Origin: Firmicutes bacterium CAG:341
Lineage (GTDB): Bacteria; Bacillota; Clostridia; Oscillospirales; Acutalibacteraceae
Assembly (NCBI GenBank): GCA_000434995.1
Contig: FR895317.1
Span: 1,996-54,019 of the forward strand
Direction of reading: 5' to 3'
Length of the DNA: 52,024 bases
Position numbers and translations under genes: made by a program. Every line of letters starts with the position of its first letter. The stretch's first letter is position 1. This document shows positions 34,217 through 40,509 of this stretch, in pieces. The notes under the pieces were generated by a model. That model made no database searches. It was not told the origin of the DNA and saw only the letters and a program-made list of their open reading frames with translations.

Positions 34217-34678
34217 TTGGATAAAAATCAAAAGCAAATAATTGCAAATAATAAAAAAGCCTATCACGACTATTTTGTGCTTGAAACTTATGAAGCCGGT
34301 ATAGAGCTTTTCGGCACAGAAATTAAATCTATCAGAAACGGCAAAGTTAATCTTAAAGATAGCTTTTGTTCGGTTGATGACGGTGAAATGTTTGTTATCG
34401 GTATGCATATTTCCCCTTATGAGCAGGGAAATCGCTTTAATCGTGACCCAATGCGTAAAAAAAGACTTCTTCTTCATAAAAAAGAAATTATGAAACTTTT
34501 CGGTGAAAGTCAGCAGCAGGGGCTTTCAATAATTCCGCTGAAATTATATATTTTCAAGGGCAGAGCCAAGCTTGAAATCGGGCTTTGCAAAGGTAAAAAG
34601 CTTTATGATAAGCGTGCAGTTCAGGCAAAGAAGGATTCTGACCGTACCATTGAGCGTGCTATGAAAGGCAATTATTGA
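34217..34678 (+). CDS. smpB: tmRNA-binding protein SmpB
   Basis: SmpB (153 aa) binds tmRNA and rescues stalled ribosomes in trans-translation. Family motifs: AYHDYFVLETYEAGIEL, GTEIKSIRNGK, KLEIGLCKGKK and the basic C-terminal tail. TTG at 34217 is chosen as start since AAGGAG (34203-34208) lies 8 nt upstream; a GTG at 34208 falls inside that site. It is encoded just ahead of ssrA, separated only by one membrane-protein gene. Confidence 0.95.
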   Translation: MDKNQKQIIANNKKAYHDYFVLETYEAGIELFGTEIKSIRNGKVNLKDSFCSVDDGEMFVIGMHISPYEQGNRFNRDPMRKKRLLLHKKEIMKLFGESQQQGLSIIPLKLYIFKGRAKLEIGLCKGKKLYDKRAVQAKKDSDRTIERAMKGNY

Positions 34679-35283
34679 TGAAAATCACTTGCAGTCAATG
34701 CGGCAAAACATTTGAACTTACTCAAAATGAGATAAACTTTTATAATTCTAAAGGGCTTGATTTACCAAAACGGTGTAAATCCTGCCGTGATAAAAACAGC
34801 GGAAAATATGTTGTGGCTTATACTCAAAAGAAGCCTGAAAATTTAGTTTTTTCGGTTCTTTTCTTTGCGCTCGGCGTTGCAATTTCATATTTCACTTTTA
34901 AGAAGAAAACACTTTCGGGTATTGTGCCTGTGGCAATCATTGTCTGTTCGTTTCTACTTTCTTTTGCTTTATTAGTTAATGTACAAAAGCGTAAAACAGT
35001 AGATGTTTCGTTTAATGAAAAATATCAATATAAATTTTATGATGCTCAAAATTTTCTTAAGCATTATTATAAGCATAAAAACGATGTCGGTGTAACAAGC
35101 TTGGAAAGTTATTTGAAACTTGCAAATAAAGTTATAACAGATAAAAAATCAGTGCATAAAACCATTTCAAACGGCGATATAATATATTATAATAAGCAGA
35201 CTCAATATTTTGTTGTTCTTTCAAAGGCAGGCTATATTCGCAGTTTGTATAAATCATCATATAATCATTATTTAAAGCAATAA
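34678..35283 (+). CDS. Zinc-ribbon, two-TM protein with BECR-RNase-like C-terminus
   Basis: A 201-aa protein, not a standard family. Residues 1-40 form a zinc ribbon (C5-x2-C8...C33-x2-C36 with FYNSKGL...PKRC), as in the short probable-zinc-ribbon family. Two hydrophobic helices (about 55-74 and 80-101) anchor it. The C-terminal domain (about 110-201) reads FLKHYYKHK...SLESYLKLANKVI...NGDIIYYN...YFVVLSKAGYIRS, resembling the toxin-type nuclease domains of the barnase-EndoU-colicin-RelE (BECR) fold. That match is from memory. Its ATG overlaps the smpB stop (TGATG) and it runs to 3 bp before the tmRNA region, so it is coupled to trans-translation genes. Confidence 0.75.
   Translation: MKITCSQCGKTFELTQNEINFYNSKGLDLPKRCKSCRDKNSGKYVVAYTQKKPENLVFSVLFFALGVAISYFTFKKKTLSGIVPVAIIVCSFLLSFALLVNVQKRKTVDVSFNEKYQYKFYDAQNFLKHYYKHKNDVGVTSLESYLKLANKVITDKKSVHKTISNGDIIYYNKQTQYFVVLSKAGYIRSLYKSSYNHYLKQ
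35237..35265 (+). promoter_or_regulatory. Promoter candidate of ssrA
   Basis: TTCGCA (35237-35242) and TATAAT (35260-35265) with a 17-bp spacer, inside the end of the zinc-ribbon gene. Start near 35272 would give a precursor about 15 nt longer than mature tmRNA, consistent with RNase P trimming. Confidence 0.5.
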
Positions 35284-35286
35284 TAC

Positions 35287-35639
35287 GGGGATGAAAGGAT
35301 TTCGACAGGGTTGGTGAGCCTTGATCAGCGAGTAGAGGAGTTGCACCTCTTTAAAAGTAACACTTTAAAATTAACTGACAATAATAAATCAGTAGCTCTT
35401 GCTGCGTAATTAGCAGCTTGCGTTCTCCCAAAGAATGCCACGACTTTGGATAGAGCGTCGACTTAGTGGCGAACATGAACGAAAGTATTCCTCGTCTTTC
35501 GTCAGGTATTAGAGGATACCGTAGCATATAGGCCGTTTACCGCCGATATGTGAGGGGATAACCCAAAAGGTAAAATACACTCGTAGAGCCCTTGGTAAGC
35601 CGATTCTGGACGCGGTTTCGATTACCGCCATCTCCACCA
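35287..35639 (+). ncRNA. ssrA: Transfer-messenger RNA (tmRNA)
   Basis: tmRNA rescues stalled ribosomes and tags the incomplete protein for proteolysis. The 5' GGGGATG pairs with 3' CATCTCC to give a 7-bp acceptor stem, and the RNA ends in an encoded ACCA. Standard landmarks are present: TTTCGACAGGG near the 5' end and GGACGCGGTTTCGATTACCGCC near the 3' end. The tag frame, most likely starting at AAC 35359, encodes NTLKLTDNNKSVALAA and stops at TAA 35407-35409; the ALAA end is the ClpXP-type degron. The resume codon is by inference. Confidence 0.96.
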
Positions 35640-35645
35640 AATATT

Positions 35646-35680
35646 AAAACCCTACATAGTACCTAACTATGTGGGGTTTT
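35646..35680 (+). terminator. Terminator of ssrA
   Basis: A 14-bp stem (35646-35659 with 35667-35680) with one G-U pair, built on AAAACCC/GGGGTTTT, begins 6 nt after the CCA end. The T-run is partly in the stem. Confidence 0.82.
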
Positions 35681-35721
35681 ACTTATGTTTGCGTACTACT
35701 CACTACTACATGCTGTACCAC

Positions 35722-35754
35722 GGTTGGTAACAAGTTGGTAGCAGGTTGGTAACA
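35722..35754 (+). repeat. Three tandem 11-bp repeats next to ssrA
   Basis: GGTTGGTAACA, AGTTGGTAGCA and GGTTGGTAACA occur head-to-tail at 35722, 35733 and 35744. They lie between the ssrA terminator and the stop of an integrase remnant. Short direct repeats in this place are typical of arm-type integrase binding sites; this is inference. Confidence 0.6.
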
Positions 35755-35760
35755 AATATT

Positions 35761-36042
35761 CTATGTATGAATTGTGTTTACTGCATCAATTTTTGTCTTT
35801 AAATAAATATGAGTGTAAACTCTTTCTGTAAACGATTGTGCTGATTTGTGTCCGACTATCTCTTTTATAACACTTTCATTTACATTATGTATTGTCATTT
35901 GTGTAATGCAAGTGTGTCGAGCCTCATGCGTAGTGTGTTTCATCGATAATGAAGTTAATACACTTTGCTGTTGCTTTCTGTACCAACTGTCAGCAAGTCT
36001 GCCACCATATTCGGCTGTTATAACCCATTGTAATGATTTTAG
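35761..36042 (-). pseudogene. Tyrosine integrase, C-terminal remnant
   Basis: An open frame of 93 codons on the minus strand encodes the end of a phage/ICE-type tyrosine recombinase: HEARHTC (the H-x-x-R box), IVGHKS (the third catalytic His region) and ERVYTH (the nucleophilic Tyr), in correct order. The upstream two-thirds is missing: the frame is closed by TAG at 36043-36045 and then runs into the promoter of the next gene. An internal ATG at 35943 would give 60 aa but has no ribosome binding site. It is best read as the leftover of an element integrated at ssrA. Confidence 0.8.
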
Positions 36043-36056
36043 CTATATGATATAAT
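36028..36056 (+). promoter_or_regulatory. Promoter of the FN3-transglutaminase gene
   Basis: TTGTAA (36028-36033) and TATAAT (36051-36056) with a 17-bp spacer. It sits across the point where the integrase remnant breaks off. Confidence 0.75.
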
Positions 36057-36116
36057 ATACTATAAAAAATTAGTGATTTTATCACATTGTATAAATTAAA
36101 TTTAGGAGGAAAATAA

Positions 36117-37397
36117 ATGAAAAACAAAACTAAAATGTTATCAATCGTTTTGGCGATTGTTATGATTCTAACAAGTGTCAGCATTGGTGTGCCGACATTC
36201 GCAGCAAGTAAGCCGAGTGCAACGCAGATTACTTCAATTAAGGCTATTGATAATGGCTTTAAAGTTAAGTGGAAAAAGAAGTCTTGCACAGGCTATCAAA
36301 TCCAGTATTCTACAAGCAAGAAATTTGCTAAAAAAGGTACTAAGGTTTTGAAAGTAAACAAAGCAAAGACAACTTCTAAAACTGTAAAGAAACTCAAAGC
36401 AAAGAAAAAGTATTATGTAAGAGTAAGAACATACAAAACTGTTAAGAAAAAGAATTACTATTCAAAGTGGTCAGCTAATTATAGTGTTACCACTAAAGCA
36501 AAGAAAGGTTCTTCAAGCAGCAATTCAAGTGTTCCTACTATCAAATCTATTTCTTATCTTAATAAGGGATATGGCTTTAAACTTACTTGGAGCAAAGTTT
36601 CTAAAGCTTGTGGTTATGAGATTCAGTATAGCACTGACAGGAATTTTTCAGATGTGTATGATAAAGATACAGGTTATCCATATTTAGGTCATTATCTTGA
36701 AGTAGGGAAAAATAAAAATTCAGTAAACTTCAAAATTGATGAAAAGGATCCGGCAGGTGATGAAACTTGGTATGTAAGAATTAGGGCAAAGAAAAATCAA
36801 GGCTCACTTACAACGAAAGTAAAATATACCGGTTGGTCAAAGACCACTTCAATCCTTACTCCTGAAAGAAAAGATTATCTCAGACTTATGGATAAGGCTT
36901 ATAACGAAATGGGTATTACTGCTCAAATGAGTGACATTCAAAAACTTGCTGCTATTCAAAATTGGATTAGTAGTCATTGGGTTTACAGTCAAGCTGATTT
37001 TCAAGATGATGCTATTGAGGGTTATCTTCTTGTTAAATACGGATATGGTGCTTGTGGTCAATTTGCAAATAATTTTGTTTACTTCTGCAATAAAGCTGGC
37101 ATTCAATGTTATGTTGTTGGAGGTGATTATTTAAGTGGTGGTGGTCATTTCCGAAATCTTATTTGTATAGAAAGCAAATGGTACGGCTATGATTGTGAAA
37201 CAGGCAATAATGGAAATGGTGGTTTAGAAGGATTTTACCAATTAGATCGTGAACTTAACACTACTTGGAAACTTGACGATAAAAGTAATAATTTATACCA
37301 ATCTAAACAACCTCATGGAACTAAAGAAGATTACACAAGTGTAAACGATCGACTTCGTGAGATTTGTCCGAAGTGTAAAGTTTCACATTTTAAATAA
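36117..37397 (+). CDS. Secreted FN3-repeat transglutaminase-like protein
   Basis: A 426-aa exported protein. A signal peptide (about residues 1-30, ending AASKP) is followed by two fibronectin-III-like domains (about 35-125 and 140-245, the first very Lys-rich) and a transglutaminase-like cysteine-protease-fold domain with an intact triad: C313 in GACGQF, H344 in GGHFRN and D359 in YDCETG. No wall-anchoring motif is seen; the basic FN3 part may bind the wall. AGGAGGA precedes the ATG. Its codon use (more AAG, ACT, AAA) and position downstream of the integrase remnant suggest accessory DNA. Such proteins may cross-link or cleave surface proteins; the substrate is unknown. Confidence 0.85.
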   Translation: MKNKTKMLSIVLAIVMILTSVSIGVPTFAASKPSATQITSIKAIDNGFKVKWKKKSCTGYQIQYSTSKKFAKKGTKVLKVNKAKTTSKTVKKLKAKKKYYVRVRTYKTVKKKNYYSKWSANYSVTTKAKKGSSSSNSSVPTIKSISYLNKGYGFKLTWSKVSKACGYEIQYSTDRNFSDVYDKDTGYPYLGHYLEVGKNKNSVNFKIDEKDPAGDETWYVRIRAKKNQGSLTTKVKYTGWSKTTSILTPERKDYLRLMDKAYNEMGITAQMSDIQKLAAIQNWISSHWVYSQADFQDDAIEGYLLVKYGYGACGQFANNFVYFCNKAGIQCYVVGGDYLSGGGHFRNLICIESKWYGYDCETGNNGNGGLEGFYQLDRELNTTWKLDDKSNNLYQSKQPHGTKEDYTSVNDRLREICPKCKVSHFK

Positions 37398-37411
37398 AAT
37401 AATGTTAATTT

Positions 37412-37449
37412 AAGAACTATCAATGTAAAAGTTGATAGTTCTTTTTTTA
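37412..37449 (+). terminator. Terminator of the FN3-transglutaminase gene
   Basis: A 12-bp stem (37412-37423 with 37432-37443) containing AAGAACTATC, followed by a seven-T run. Confidence 0.9.
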
Positions 37450-37487
37450 TACCTTTTTAGCAAAAAAAATGCCGTTCTATTTCTTTT

Positions 37488-37606
37488 CACTTTGGAGAAT
37501 AGATGAAAGCCTACGCTCACATTCAAAATATGGAAGTGACTGTATTTTGAACGCCAAAGAAACTGTGTGAGGAGTCGAGGTCAGTGACACTTTGGCAATA
37601 TTTTTT
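37488..37606 (+). other. Possible structured RNA leader with alternative pairings
   Basis: GCCAAAG (37553-37559) can pair with CTTTGGC (37590-37596), which is followed by AATA and six T, a terminator-like form with an inner ACTG/CAGT helix. CACTTTGG at 37488-37495 can pair with the same CCAAAG, and TTCAAAATA/TATTTTGAA (37522-37530, 37543-37551) forms a 9-bp hairpin between them. This mutually exclusive layout resembles an attenuator. No known riboswitch class was recognised. The full stretch 37450-37779 has no convincing gene. Confidence 0.35.
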
Positions 37607-37660
37607 CAATATTATAATAAATTTATAGTTTTATTTAAAATCGAAAGGTGGTGAACAGTA

Positions 37661-37730
37661 ATGAAAAAATATTTTTCAGGATTCATTTAGAATGAAATTT
37701 AAAAATTTTATTTTATTTTCCGGAAAGTAA
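37661..37730 (+). other. Two very short ORFs with a ribosome binding site
   Basis: AAAGGTGGTG precedes an ATG at 37661 that encodes only 9 residues (MKKYFSGFI), and a second ATG at 37692 opens 12 codons to 37730. They could be a leader peptide or the debris of a broken gene. Neither shows a family. Confidence 0.3.
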
Positions 37731-37779
37731 ATTAAACAAAAATAAAAAACTAAAAGTCTCAAAGAAAGGAGAGAGCTAT

Positions 37780-37998
37780 ATGACAACAAAATTAAAATTC
37801 AACAAAAAAGTCGGCAAAAAGATACTTGCGTTGCTGTTATCAGTGTTAACAGTGTTTACATGTATAACACCTGTTATGTCAGTATTAGCTGATTCATCAA
37901 TAAAAGATGTATGGTCATCAAGCGGAATGGCACACCATAGGCTTGAAGTAGACGGTAAAGATGCCTTTTGCTGCCATAAGGCAACACGCTTATTTTGA
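37780..37998 (+). pseudogene. Truncated N-terminus of a secreted surface protein (thioester/VaFE adhesin-like)
   Basis: 72 codons: a signal peptide (basic start, hydrophobic core about 15-33, cleavage near VLADSS), followed by HRLEVDGKDAFCCHK, which resembles the start of thioester-domain or VaFE-repeat adhesins (x-V-x-G-K-x-AYC), where the Cys forms the thioester. Such proteins are normally many hundreds of residues long; this one stops right after the motif, so it is probably a truncated relic. GAAAGGAGAG precedes the ATG, so it may still be translated. The sequence after the stop (37999-38140) is AT-rich and holds nothing recognisable. Confidence 0.55.
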
Positions 37999-38140
37999 TT
38001 TTATATCTGCCTCCTTTAATTTATTTTATCTTTTGCTTTTGTGTTTGTTTTCATATTGTATGTTTGCTTTTATGATGCTGCATTACTATTCATCTCTTAA
38101 TAATTGAAATTGATTTTTCTACAAAAGCCTATAAAACCTA

Positions 38141-38168
38141 TTGACAAAGTAGGAAATAATGATATAAT
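38141..38168 (+). promoter_or_regulatory. Promoter of the GDSL hydrolase gene
   Basis: TTGACA (38141-38146) and TATAAT (38163-38168) with a 16-bp spacer. Confidence 0.85.
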
Positions 38169-38207
38169 GATACCAAGATACCATTATTTTGAAGTAAGGT
38201 GATTTAA

Positions 38208-38837
38208 TTGAAACAGCTTTTATGCTTCGGCGATTCTAACACTTGGGGTTTAATTCCGAAAACAAATGAAAGATATTCCTGGGGCGTACGATGGACCAGT
38301 ATTTTGCAGGAAAAATTGTATGATAAAGATGTTCGTGTTTTAGAAGAGGGGCTTTGCGGCAGAACTACTGTTTTTGATGATGCATACCGCAAAAACCGAA
38401 ACGGTTTAAAGTCACTGCCTGAAATTTTAGAAACAAGTTATCCCATTGATGCAGCGGTAATAATGCTTGGAACTAATGATTGCAAAGCGTATTATAAATC
38501 AAATTCATACAATATTGCCAAGGGACTTGGGTTGTGTGTTGATGAACTGCTAAAGTATATTTCGCCTGAAAAAGTTCTTATTGTATCACCAATCTTCCTT
38601 GGCGATGCAGTTTGGAAAGAGGAATTTGACCCTGAGTTTGATGCTCATTCGGTAAATATAGCAAAAGGCCTTTTCAACGAATATAAAAAAGTTGCCGAAA
38701 CCAAAGGTACAAATATAATCTCTGCTTCCGATTTTGCTAGGCCGAGCAATGTTGACCAAGAGCATTTAACTAAAGAGGGACATCAACTTCTCGCCCATGC
38801 AATCTACAATGCGGTTATCACTTCAAATATTGTATGA
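38208..38837 (+). CDS. SGNH/GDSL-family esterase
   Basis: A 209-aa SGNH hydrolase without signal peptide. Block I is GDSNTWG with nucleophile S10; block III is GTND (residues 88-91); the catalytic pair D183-x-x-H186 lies in VDQEH. The GDSNTWG...RYSWGVRW opening resembles arylesterase/carbohydrate-esterase members. It could deacetylate imported sugars, fitting the fucosidase encoded next door (convergent), but this is inference. Start is TTG with AAGGTGAT upstream. Confidence 0.9.
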   Translation: MKQLLCFGDSNTWGLIPKTNERYSWGVRWTSILQEKLYDKDVRVLEEGLCGRTTVFDDAYRKNRNGLKSLPEILETSYPIDAAVIMLGTNDCKAYYKSNSYNIAKGLGLCVDELLKYISPEKVLIVSPIFLGDAVWKEEFDPEFDAHSVNIAKGLFNEYKKVAETKGTNIISASDFARPSNVDQEHLTKEGHQLLAHAIYNAVITSNIV

Positions 38838-38851
38838 ATTTGATTTTGATG

Positions 38852-40330
38852 TTATTCAATTTCGATTTTAAAGCAAATAGGGTAGTTATCGCTAAATCGG
38901 CTGTTTGCTTTAACTGTTAATTTAGTATCGCTTCTTTCAAATTCAAGCTTTTCGCCGGTTGAAAGAAGTGTAATGTTTTTAATTATAAAATCAGGCCCGT
39001 TTTTCTTTTTCAGCGTTTTTATTACAGCGTCCTTACCGTCAGGGCGCATTTGAAAAGCGTAAATATACCCGTTTTTATATGTAAAGCGAAAGTCTTTATT
39101 TGTAAATTTCTTTTCATTTGAATCTTGGAAAAATCCCGCTTTGTTATTAACTTTTCCTTCGCCAAAGGTTTTCCAAAATGTTGTATTATAAATTCCGTCA
39201 CCGTTTAGTTTAAGCCAAGCGCCTAATTGTTTCAGTACAGCAGTTTCTTCATCTGTAATTGTACCGTCGGCTTTTGGGCCTACATTCAAAAGTAACATTC
39301 CATTTTTGCTTACAATATCTATCAAATCGGTAATAATGTGCCTTGCTGATTTAAATTCGTTGTTTTTTGTATATCCCCACGAGCGTTTTCCTATCGCAGT
39401 ATCGGTTTGCCAAGGAATAGGGGATATATCTGTTAAAGCACCGCGCTCAACATCAAATGTAGCAACGGTAGGCGCAAATGCTTCGTGTTTATAGTTAATA
39501 GTAACTTCTTTGCCCCATTCGTCTGCACGGTTGTAGTAATATGCACACAGCTTTTTTAAATACGGTTTAAATGAGTGATTGTGTATCCACCAATCAAAAT
39601 AAAGGTCAGCCGGCTGATATTTATCTATAAGTTCGCAGGTTCGCACAAGCCAATCTTCAAGCCATTCTTTGCTTGCACCGATTGAATATGTGTTTGCAGT
39701 TGTTTTGTGAAGTGTATTACCGTCAAATTCAGGGCAATGCACAGCAGGTCCGTAAAAATCTTGATATTTTTCATCATTTACATCACTGTCAATCGTTTTT
39801 CCCATATTCATAAAAAAGTAATGTTCAGCCCTGTGGCTTGATGCACAAAAAGTTAAACCCTGTTTTTCGCAGGCACTTTTTATTTCGCCTATAACATCTC
39901 GGCACGGCCCCATTTTTGTGGCATTCCAGCGGTTAAATTGCGTATCATACATTGCAAATCCGTCGTGATGTTCACAAACGGGCATTACAAATTTTGCACC
40001 GCATTCTTTAAAAAGAGCCAGCCATTTATCTGCATTGAATTTTTCACCTTTAAACATAGGTATAAAATCTTTGTAACCGAATTTATTTTGAGGCCCGTAA
40101 TTTTTTCTGTGATATAAATATTCTTTGCATTTTTTATCGTACATTGAACGCGAATACCACTCGTTGCCATAAGCCGGTACACTGTATATTCCCCAGTGAA
40201 TAAATATTCCAAGCTTGCCTTTATAATACCAGTCAGGAGTTTTGTGGTTCGCAAGCGATTGCCAATTATCTTTGTATTTTCCTTTTTCAATTACATCTTC
40301 GATTTGATTTAAGTATTCTTCTTTAGTCAT
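38852..40330 (-). CDS. Glycoside hydrolase family 29 alpha-L-fucosidase
   Basis: A 492-aa retaining alpha-L-fucosidase. The GH29 features are GIFIHWGIYSVPAYGNEWY (H45-W46), CEHHDGFAMYD (H121-H122) and the nucleophile candidate D246 in LYFDWW. There is no signal peptide, so it acts in the cytoplasm on imported fucosides, for example from host mucin or milk glycans. A C-terminal beta-sandwich follows from about residue 370. TATGGAG precedes the ATG. It converges with the GDSL esterase gene after 14 bp. Confidence 0.93.
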   Translation of the reverse strand: MTKEEYLNQIEDVIEKGKYKDNWQSLANHKTPDWYYKGKLGIFIHWGIYSVPAYGNEWYSRSMYDKKCKEYLYHRKNYGPQNKFGYKDFIPMFKGEKFNADKWLALFKECGAKFVMPVCEHHDGFAMYDTQFNRWNATKMGPCRDVIGEIKSACEKQGLTFCASSHRAEHYFFMNMGKTIDSDVNDEKYQDFYGPAVHCPEFDGNTLHKTTANTYSIGASKEWLEDWLVRTCELIDKYQPADLYFDWWIHNHSFKPYLKKLCAYYYNRADEWGKEVTINYKHEAFAPTVATFDVERGALTDISPIPWQTDTAIGKRSWGYTKNNEFKSARHIITDLIDIVSKNGMLLLNVGPKADGTITDEETAVLKQLGAWLKLNGDGIYNTTFWKTFGEGKVNNKAGFFQDSNEKKFTNKDFRFTYKNGYIYAFQMRPDGKDAVIKTLKKKNGPDFIIKNITLLSTGEKLEFERSDTKLTVKANSRFSDNYPICFKIEIE

Positions 40331-40356
40331 TTTTTCTCCATAATAACCGTATTCAC

Positions 40357-40395
40357 AAAATACCGGAGCTTACAATATGTAAGTTCCGGTATTTT
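40357..40395 (-). terminator. Long hairpin/terminator between acyl-CoA synthetase and fucosidase
   Basis: A 17-bp stem (40357-40373 with 40379-40395) containing AAAATACCGGA, loop 5 nt. The T-run on the minus strand is part of the stem. It lies upstream of the fucosidase start and probably ends the acyl-CoA synthetase transcript. Confidence 0.7.
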
Positions 40396-40405
40396 GGATT
40401 GAGTG

Positions 40406-40495
40406 TTATTTTTCTGCTTTCAAAATACTGTCAAGCTGTTTTTCATCATCAAGCTTTGAAAATTCTTTGTCAGTGTATTCTGCATTGCCTTTGCT
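40406..40495 (-). pseudogene. Short C-terminal ORF relic
   Basis: A minus-strand frame of 29 codons ending at TAA 40406-40408 encodes KEFSKLDDEKQLDSILKAEK at its end, a plausible protein C-terminus, but it is closed by a stop immediately upstream and has no start codon. It looks like the tail of a gene lost between the acyl-CoA synthetase and fucosidase genes. Confidence 0.3.
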
Positions 40496-40509
40496 TTAAT
40501 CTTAATTAC

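Noticed and set aside
35846..36055. A 69-codon rightward frame over the integrase remnant
   Set aside because: It is antisense to the recognisable integrase motifs and has no ribosome binding site.
37450..38140. Second copy of the ssrA 3' end (attR) downstream of the accessory stretch
   Set aside because: No repeat of the CCGCCATCTCCACCA end was seen here, so element borders cannot be set.
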